Below, piece by piece: positions 30,856 to 35,807 of a stretch of DNA of 35,807 nt. Source of the DNA: a virus; the IMG/VR virus record IMGVR_UViG_3300020582_000022, positions 1 to 35,807 of that record. The stretch is one strand, 5' to 3'. Made by a program: the position numbers and the translations under genes. How positions within the stretch are numbered: position 1 is the first letter of the stretch; each line of letters begins with the position of its first letter. The notes beneath the pieces are model-generated. The model had not been told where the DNA came from. It ran no database searches and saw only the letters and a list, made by a program, of their open reading frames with translations.

Positions 30856-31740
30856 ATGGCAACTCATAATAATATAAATAATAGATCTAAATTAACAATT
30901 TATACAGGATCAGATACTTGGCATAAAGATCCACGAACATTATTTGTAACATTAATAATAATAGGAGCTGGAGCTGGAGCTGGATCTGGAAGACAAGGCA
31001 ATAGTGGTTCTTCAGGTGGTGGTGGTGGAAGTGGAACACCAGCTTTAATTTATTATAATAGTATAGCATCCTATTTTGGATCATCAGAAGTAGTAACAAT
31101 TGCATCAGGAGCTACTGGAGGATTAACTCAAGGAGGTCTAAGCTCAAATGGAAATACGGGCGGAACTCCAGGAAATACATCTTTAGGAGCAAATTTATTT
31201 TCTGCATCAAATAATAATACAGGGGGTATTGGAGGAACTACCACTACTGCTGCTGGAGGAGGGCAAGGAATTTATTCGACAAATACAGCTTTTAGTACAA
31301 TTGCATTAGTGGCTGGTGGTAGTGGATCATCTTCAACATCGACTACACCTAATTCTACAGATGCGGGAATATTAGCAGGATGTCCAGGAGGTGGTGGTTC
31401 TGGAGCAAATACTTTAATAGTACGTCAAGCAGCTAATGGAGCGCCAAAATTTGATGTAAATCTTAATACCATACTCGCGGGAGGAGCGGGAGGAATAGAA
31501 TCAGGTACTATTGATGGACAGCAAGGAAGCAGTATATCATCTGCTCCTGTAGGATATCCTTTTTTAGGAACAGGAGGTGGAGGAGGTGGAGGACAATCTA
31601 CAGGTATTGTTGCGGGTAATGGAGCTAATGCTATTTTAGGTGGAGGAGCTGGTGGTGGTGGTGGTTCTATCAATGCTACTACATCAGGCAGTGGTGGTAA
31701 TGGTTTCAGAGGCGAAATAAGAATTTATGAATGGTTTTAA
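30856..31740 (+). CDS. Polyglycine adhesin 2 (294 aa)
   Basis: Same architecture and length as adhesin 1: 'L-T-I-Y-T-G-S-D-T-W-H-K-D-P' start, 'G-A-G-A-G-A-G-S-G-R-Q-G-N', Gly runs near 54-60, 240-247 and 265-275, and end 'G-F-R-G-E-I-R-I-Y-E-W-F'. The middle (about 80-230) is least similar to the paralogs, fitting exchange of the receptor-contacting part. AAGGAG before ATG. Confidence 0.75.
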   Translation: MATHNNINNRSKLTIYTGSDTWHKDPRTLFVTLIIIGAGAGAGSGRQGNSGSSGGGGGSGTPALIYYNSIASYFGSSEVVTIASGATGGLTQGGLSSNGNTGGTPGNTSLGANLFSASNNNTGGIGGTTTTAAGGGQGIYSTNTAFSTIALVAGGSGSSSTSTTPNSTDAGILAGCPGGGGSGANTLIVRQAANGAPKFDVNLNTILAGGAGGIESGTIDGQQGSSISSAPVGYPFLGTGGGGGGGQSTGIVAGNGANAILGGGAGGGGGSINATTSGSGGNGFRGEIRIYEWF

Positions 31741-31752
31741 TAAAGGATATTT

Positions 31753-32643
31753 ATGGCAACTCAAAATGATATAAATGGTTCTTGTATTTTAACTACCTTC
31801 ACCTCATCTGGTACTTGGAATATCAATGTAAGAACTAAATCAGTATTTATAATTGGTATTAATGGTGGAAGTGGAGGAGGATCAGGAAGACAGGGAGGTG
31901 ATACTGCTGCAGGTGGAGGAGCTGGAGCTAGTGCTTCCCCATATATATTCTTTCCTCATGTACCATCATTTATTTTTAATTCATCAGAAACTATTACAAT
32001 CGGCACGAAAGGGACTGGTGGATTAACACAATCCTCAACTAATAGTGATGGAAATATGGGAGGTTTGGGTAATATAACATCTATTGGAAATCTATCTACA
32101 ACTCAAAATGCATTAAATCCAGCAGGTGGAACAAATGGTTCTGCAGGTGGTAATACAGCTTCGGCACTTACTGCAGCACCATTTGATAAAAATACAGGTC
32201 TTACAACTGGACAGGCTGGAGGTCAAGGAAGTTTAACCGCTGGAGGTAATGGACAACCTAATACAGGTCCTATTTTCACAGGTGGTACATCAGGTGGTGG
32301 TGGTGGAGCTAATTCAGGAACTCCTCAAGCTGGCGGTACAGGAGGATCAATAACATATAATAGCGTCACATTGTATTCTACAACTAATGGTGGTATATCA
32401 GGCGGAACTATTAATGGCTCTAATGCATCTTATACTCCATCGGGAGGATATATGGTAGCAGGTCTAGGCGGTGGTGGTGGTGGTGGACAATCTACAGCAG
32501 GAGGAGCTGTTGCCGGTAATGGTGGCAATGGCGCAGGATTTGGGGCAACTGGAGGTGGTGGTGGTGGTTCTATTAATGGAACGACGTCAGGTAGTGGTGG
32601 TAATGGGACTGATGGAGTTTTATATATTATTGAATTCTTCTAA
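31753..32643 (+). CDS. Polyglycine adhesin 3 (296 aa)
   Basis: 'L-T-T-F-T-S-S-G-T-W-N-I-N' start, 'G-G-S-G-G-G-S-G-R-Q-G-G', Gly runs around 180-187, 240-247 and 272-278, and end 'G-T-D-G-V-L-Y-I-I-E-F-F'. The C-terminal 60 residues are very close to adhesin 1 ('G-G-G-Q-S-T-x-G-G-A-V-A-G-N-G-G-N-G'), so recombination between the two genes is likely. AAAGGA before ATG. Confidence 0.75.
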   Translation: MATQNDINGSCILTTFTSSGTWNINVRTKSVFIIGINGGSGGGSGRQGGDTAAGGGAGASASPYIFFPHVPSFIFNSSETITIGTKGTGGLTQSSTNSDGNMGGLGNITSIGNLSTTQNALNPAGGTNGSAGGNTASALTAAPFDKNTGLTTGQAGGQGSLTAGGNGQPNTGPIFTGGTSGGGGGANSGTPQAGGTGGSITYNSVTLYSTTNGGISGGTINGSNASYTPSGGYMVAGLGGGGGGGQSTAGGAVAGNGGNGAGFGATGGGGGGSINGTTSGSGGNGTDGVLYIIEFF

Positions 32644-32689
32644 TATATAATAATATATTGATCTTGATGTCTTTATTAAGGAGGTAATC

Positions 32690-32998
32690 ATGATAAATAT
32701 AATTGCACTGATAGTAGGATTGTCAGCATCAGTTGGAGGTTGTAGTTTAACTTTATGCCGATGTTATAACCAACCTCAAGTTATAGAACGAGAAGAACAT
32801 GAACAGCCCATACCTCCTTCAAGGCCTAATACGCCCGTCCCTTTCTATCAGATAGAGCATACGATTGATGATACCGTTATGGAGCACATGAAAGAAATAG
32901 TCATGGAGCAACTTAAGTCAAGAGATAGTGATACTGATACCGAAATAGATATTAAAATTAATATACACACTCATCACGATGAGAGTAAAATTAAATAA
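32690..32998 (+). CDS. Small membrane-anchored or lipoprotein-like protein (102 aa)
   Basis: Strong AAGGAGG ahead of ATG. Residues 1-24 are a hydrophobic segment with two nearby Cys (V-G-G-C at 18; also C23, C25) that could be a lipobox, though the N-terminus lacks the usual positive charge. Then a Pro-rich linker (P-I-P-P-S-R-P-N-T-P-V-P), a helical part 'M-E-H-M-K-E-I-V-M-E-Q-L' and an acidic, His-containing tail. Follows the adhesins; possibly spanin-like lysis protein or virion-membrane contact. Unrecognised. Confidence 0.6.
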   Translation: MINIIALIVGLSASVGGCSLTLCRCYNQPQVIEREEHEQPIPPSRPNTPVPFYQIEHTIDDTVMEHMKEIVMEQLKSRDSDTDTEIDIKINIHTHHDESKIK

Positions 32999-33007
32999 AG
33001 GAATATT

Positions 33008-33178
33008 ATGATAATGACAGATATGATTAAATATGGTATATTAGTTGTAGCAATTATTGCAGGTATTGGTATCAAATTATATTTTGGATCAACTCCTCAA
33101 GAAGAACTTGCTGAAGGAATTATAGAAAAAGTAGTCCAGGAAGAATCTGGAATTGATGTTAAACCATTGTTAGGATAG
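33008..33178 (+). CDS. Single-span membrane protein, possible holin (56 aa)
   Basis: ATG at 33008 (MIMTDMIKYGILVVAIIAGI) behind AAAGGAA; one transmembrane helix (about 8-27), then an amphipathic acidic tail ending 'V-K-P-L-L-G'. With the neighbouring secreted or lipoprotein-like genes it may be a lysis cassette, but the endolysin is elsewhere (12735-13085) and the holin role is guesswork. Confidence 0.6.
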   Translation: MIMTDMIKYGILVVAIIAGIGIKLYFGSTPQEELAEGIIEKVVQEESGIDVKPLLG

Positions 33179-33196
33179 TTCGAAAGATCAACCATT

Positions 33197-33394
33197 ATGT
33201 TACTATTAAGTCTTATGATGTCAGTATTACCTCATGAAGAGATAAATGTTTCTTTAAAAGATAATTCAACCCAACCTATTATAAGGCATGTAACATGTCC
33301 TGTGGTTAGTCCAAAACCTAAAAAATATGTTCCTAAAGATGTACATACAGATTATATGTTATATCGTCCTGAACGAAATAATATTACTAAGTAA
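33197..33394 (+). CDS. Small secreted-type protein (65 aa)
   Basis: MLLLSLMMSVLPHEEINVSL: a short hydrophobic N-terminus like a signal peptide, then a basic, Pro-rich part 'C-P-V-V-S-P-K-P-K-K-Y-V-P-K'. Weak ribosome site (GAAAG). Last gene of the rightward arm. Unrecognised. Confidence 0.5.
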   Translation: MLLLSLMMSVLPHEEINVSLKDNSTQPIIRHVTCPVVSPKPKKYVPKDVHTDYMLYRPERNNITK

Positions 33395-33398
33395 GAAT

Positions 33399-33418
33399 AA
33401 GGGCCCGATCGGGCCCTT
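33399..33418. terminator. Bidirectional terminator where the two arms meet
   Basis: Perfect 20-bp palindrome of two 8-bp arms (AAGGGCCC / GGGCCCTT) around GATC. T-rich sequence follows on the plus strand (TATTATTT); the minus strand ends TTATTC. It lies between the plus-strand gene ending at 33394 and the minus-strand gene ending at 33421. Confidence 0.85.
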
Positions 33419-33420
33419 TA

Positions 33421-34587
33421 TTATTTAACAAATGGAACTTTGTTTATTAGTGAAAGAAAGTTGTTTGTTTTAGTTCCATTTGTTGGCACTGGTGTATGTT
33501 GTTGATTAACAAATTTATCATGAAGTTCATCTAGATATCCATCAAGTCTATCATCTACCATTAATTCAAGATCTGGTGGTACTTTCCCGCCATTTTCTTT
33601 AATTATATCTTTTGCAGCTTTGTCTTGTGCTATCTTAGCTTCATTAAATAGTTTTAGATTTTCAATAACTGCAATTTTACCTGCATCACTTTGTAATAAT
33701 GTAGGAATAGTTTTCAGATATGTATCAACTTCTGTTTTTAAAATACGAGAACCGAACATATCTTGAATTCCACTTAACATATCATTTGATAGCTTTTCAA
33801 ATTCTTGTGATTCAGGACTTAATAAACTCTTTAAGTTGATACCTACTCCCCACAAACCATGAGAAACCGTATCAAGACCTGCAGCTAATGTAGCAGAATT
33901 AAGTTTACCACTTCGAACTAATTTTTCCATCCGGTCTAGTCGAGTATTATTCTCTTTAACAGCCTTAGTCTTCTTATTAGTATCTTTCAGCCATTGCTTA
34001 GATTCTTTAACATCCTGATGTTCTAATTTCTGTTGTTCTCGAGCAGCACCAAGTTGATCTTTATAATCAGCTAATGCTTTCTGCTCACCTAGCTTATCAA
34101 CCGGTGCATTAAATATGCTTTTGTTTTGAGGCTGAGCCGCTTGGACTGCCTGCTGTTGCGCAGCTGCTTGACCAATACGTTGAGATGGTTCAGTAGTTAA
34201 ATTCTGTTGACGATTCTCAGTTTGGAACTGCTGAGCTAATCTATTACGAGCCGCAGATTCTGGAATTGATCGTAAAACATTTTCTTGCGCTGGAGTATAA
34301 GTAGGTTGTTGCGCCTGCTGAAACTGCTCTGGAGCAAATTCTTGTTGCTGCTGTTGTGATCCAATATTTGATAGATTAATTTGATTCCAAATACCTTTTT
34401 GAACATCCGGGCTTAAAGTATGAAAAATAGAAGCGAGTTCTTTTGGAAATCCAACTCTTTCTAATTGCTTGGTCTGCATTTGATTGGTTTTATGAGATGC
34501 TAATGTTTGTAAAACTTGTCCAATATCAGAACCAATATTTGATGCTAAACTATTTCTACCAGGTAACATCCCTAAAAAATTTGCCAT
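33421..34587 (-). CDS. Gln-rich virion / ejection-type protein C (388 aa)
   Basis: ATG behind AAGGAG. Residues 1-65 are helical ('F-L-G-M-L-P-G-R-N-S-L-A'), 70-165 Gln-rich low complexity with QQQQQ runs, 165-230 a charged coiled coil, 230-375 a helical domain ('L-L-S-P-E-S-Q-E-F-E-K-L-S-N-D-M-L-S-G', 'F-G-S-R-I-L-K-T-E-V'). This helical, Gln-rich, coiled-coil pattern fits internal virion proteins released with DNA at infection. Last gene of the leftward arm in the circular reading. Confidence 0.65.
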   Translation of the reverse strand: MANFLGMLPGRNSLASNIGSDIGQVLQTLASHKTNQMQTKQLERVGFPKELASIFHTLSPDVQKGIWNQINLSNIGSQQQQQEFAPEQFQQAQQPTYTPAQENVLRSIPESAARNRLAQQFQTENRQQNLTTEPSQRIGQAAAQQQAVQAAQPQNKSIFNAPVDKLGEQKALADYKDQLGAAREQQKLEHQDVKESKQWLKDTNKKTKAVKENNTRLDRMEKLVRSGKLNSATLAAGLDTVSHGLWGVGINLKSLLSPESQEFEKLSNDMLSGIQDMFGSRILKTEVDTYLKTIPTLLQSDAGKIAVIENLKLFNEAKIAQDKAAKDIIKENGGKVPPDLELMVDDRLDGYLDELHDKFVNQQHTPVPTNGTKTNNFLSLINKVPFVK

Positions 34588-34598
34588 AATATCTCCTT

Positions 34599-35480
34599 TT
34601 ATCGTCCGCCATATCCAGCAGATATAGAATTTAAAATATCATTATATCCTAATGGTTGACCTGAAAGACCTTGGACTGAGAATGGCGCTTGACTATTATT
34701 CGTAAATCCAAATGAATTACCTTGCGTTACGCCACTACCACCCAATCCAGAAATAAATCCTTGTTGTTGTTGTTGCTGTTGACCTATTCCCAATCCTGAT
34801 AATCCACCTAAAGCAGCACCTGCAGGTCCACCAGTTGCATATCCTATAGCAGCATTAATAAGAGGTTGTTTGACAGATTCAAAAATATTACGTTGTCCTG
34901 AATTCTGTCCAGGTGCAATACCATAATCAAATTGAGGACGAAGTCCTGCAGTTAAAAGATTGAATATATTATTCGATTGTAAACCTTGTTCTTGTATTCC
35001 ATGTTGAGATCTTAAAGCAGCAAGAGCTTCTTCTAATTCAGCTTGAGATCCACTTAATGCACTTAAAAAATCAGGAGAACTTAATGCGGATCCACTATTT
35101 CCTATACCAGCAAATCTATTAGCTAATGAAGGTATAGCATTTTTAGAAAAATTGGTTCTGGCTCTATTTTCGATTGCATCAAAACTTGATCCTTGTCCTG
35201 GTATATTAAGACCTTGTAAACCTTGTGGCAATAATGATGATAATAATTGTAATATCTGTTGTTGCTGTGGTGTATTCGTATTAATTGATACGGGTTGTGC
35301 TTCAGTTGATTTAAAGAATGATGCTTTAGGTTGAGTTCCAAAAGGAACTGGTGTTCCTGTCGCTTGAGCTTGAGCGATTGCTTGTTGTTGCTGTTTACCA
35401 AGAGCAGATTTTTGATTCTTAGCGCGTGATTGAGCTTCTGCTTTAACTTGTTTTGTCGTTAGTCTTCCAGCGTTTGCCAT
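34599..35480 (-). CDS. Gln/Gly-rich virion or ejection protein, copy A (293 aa)
   Basis: Complete copy of the protein at the left end. MANAGRLTTKQ start behind AGGAGG; Gln runs near 30-34 and a QQQQQQQ block near 234-241; 'N-F-S-K-N-A-I-P-S-L-A-N-R-F-A-G-I-G-N-S-G-S' (about 110-132); coiled 'Q-A-E-L-E-E-A-L-A-A-L-R'; then the Gly/Ala-rich stretch 'A-T-G-G-P-A-G-A-A-L-G-G'. Under the circular reading this is an alternative allele of A', not a second gene. 11 nt from C; 10 nt from B. Confidence 0.75.
   Translation of the reverse strand: MANAGRLTTKQVKAEAQSRAKNQKSALGKQQQQAIAQAQATGTPVPFGTQPKASFFKSTEAQPVSINTNTPQQQQILQLLSSLLPQGLQGLNIPGQGSSFDAIENRARTNFSKNAIPSLANRFAGIGNSGSALSSPDFLSALSGSQAELEEALAALRSQHGIQEQGLQSNNIFNLLTAGLRPQFDYGIAPGQNSGQRNIFESVKQPLINAAIGYATGGPAGAALGGLSGLGIGQQQQQQQGFISGLGGSGVTQGNSFGFTNNSQAPFSVQGLSGQPLGYNDILNSISAGYGGR
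34637..34763. repeat. 127-bp exact direct repeat of positions 1-127
   Basis: Identical at every base to 1-127; the first difference is at 128/34764. Base 34636 has no counterpart in the window. It encodes the C-terminal part of A and A'. Confidence 0.95.
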
Positions 35481-35490
35481 TATACCTCCT

Positions 35491-35807
35491 TTATTGCTTT
35501 ATATATTCTAAAACTACATATGTCGTAGTGTATTGTGAATAAGTCGCTGAAGTTGTAATTACTACATCATTCTGATCTACATATAATTCTATATTCTTAA
35601 CTGATGTAGCACTAGCATAAGGTAAAGGAATTCCAAATAGATCAATTGGATTCGTAGCACAACCATAAATTTTAGTAAAAGAATATGAATTACCAAAGTC
35701 AATATAATGTGGAATTCTTTTAGTACTACTATCAGGCAATGATCCACATACTATAAGTTTCCTAAATACCTGTATATCATCATTTGTAAATGTCTGCCCA
35801 TTTACAA
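35491..35807 (-). CDS. Conserved short-tailed phage structural protein, copy B (5' end outside window)
   Basis: Second copy of the 172-aa protein at 852-1370. The frame continues past the window edge; about 67 N-terminal residues are missing, and the internal ATG is not the start. Residues matching the last ~40 of B' are almost unchanged (I-T-T-S-A-T-Y-S-Q-Y-T-T-T-Y-V-V-L-E-Y), while the section around 'S-A-T-S-V-K-N-I-E-L-Y' differs. Confidence 0.75.
   Translation of the reverse strand, partial: VNGQTFTNDDIQVFRKLIVCGSLPDSSTKRIPHYIDFGNSYSFTKIYGCATNPIDLFGIPLPYASATSVKNIELYVDQNDVVITTSATYSQYTTTYVVLEYIKQ

Overview
The window is a tailed-phage genome: AT-rich, densely packed, bacterial-type ribosome binding sites, and a short-tailed (podovirus-like) morphogenesis set. 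It carries a large terminase, a P22-type portal, scaffold, an N4-gp56-type major capsid protein, head-tail adaptor, a P22 gp10-like tail hub, and many fibre/adhesin proteins. No integrase, DNA polymerase or RNA polymerase is visible. Replication genes are limited to an Erf-type annealing protein, an HU-like protein and a winged-helix protein that may be an initiator. The host cannot be named from the sequence.

Layout. A divergent control region at about 22.72-22.83 kb splits the genome into two arms. The left arm is on the minus strand and runs 22232 to 1. In transcription order it holds: winged-helix protein, putative small terminase, large terminase, two small zinc proteins, portal, several small conserved proteins, scaffold, M15 endolysin, a small lipoprotein, a terminator, a groES-groEL operon with its own promoter and terminator, a tRNA-like sequence, a promoter, major capsid protein, further head proteins, adaptor, three paralogous short fibre proteins, the tail hub, and a pair of genes called B' and A' here. 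The right arm is on the plus strand. It starts with early-type small genes and erf (22828-24236). A minus-strand island of two DNA-binding proteins (24335-24791) follows. Then comes a long adhesin module (24938-32643) of repeat-rich fibres and three polyglycine proteins, and last three small membrane or secreted proteins. The right arm ends at a bidirectional terminator (33399-33418) facing a minus-strand cluster C, A, B.

Ends. Positions 1-127 are identical, base for base, to 34637-34763. After that, 128-1168 and 34764-35807 are homologous but diverged copies of the same gene pair (A'/A and B'/B). This fits a circular genome of 34,636 bp with a second allele of the A-B pair attached at the right end of the assembly. 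A true duplication of the pair cannot be excluded. If the circle is right, the minus arm is one continuous late region from 22232 through the origin of coordinates to 33421, and A' continues directly into the C-terminal codons at 34599-34636.

The most unusual features are: a complete groES-groEL operon inside the structural cluster of a phage of about 35 kb, with a nested dyad symmetry over its promoter; a portal gene whose only plausible start is a non-canonical ATT codon; a compact divergent switch in which two promoters share one palindrome as their -35 elements; and a large modular receptor-binding region.
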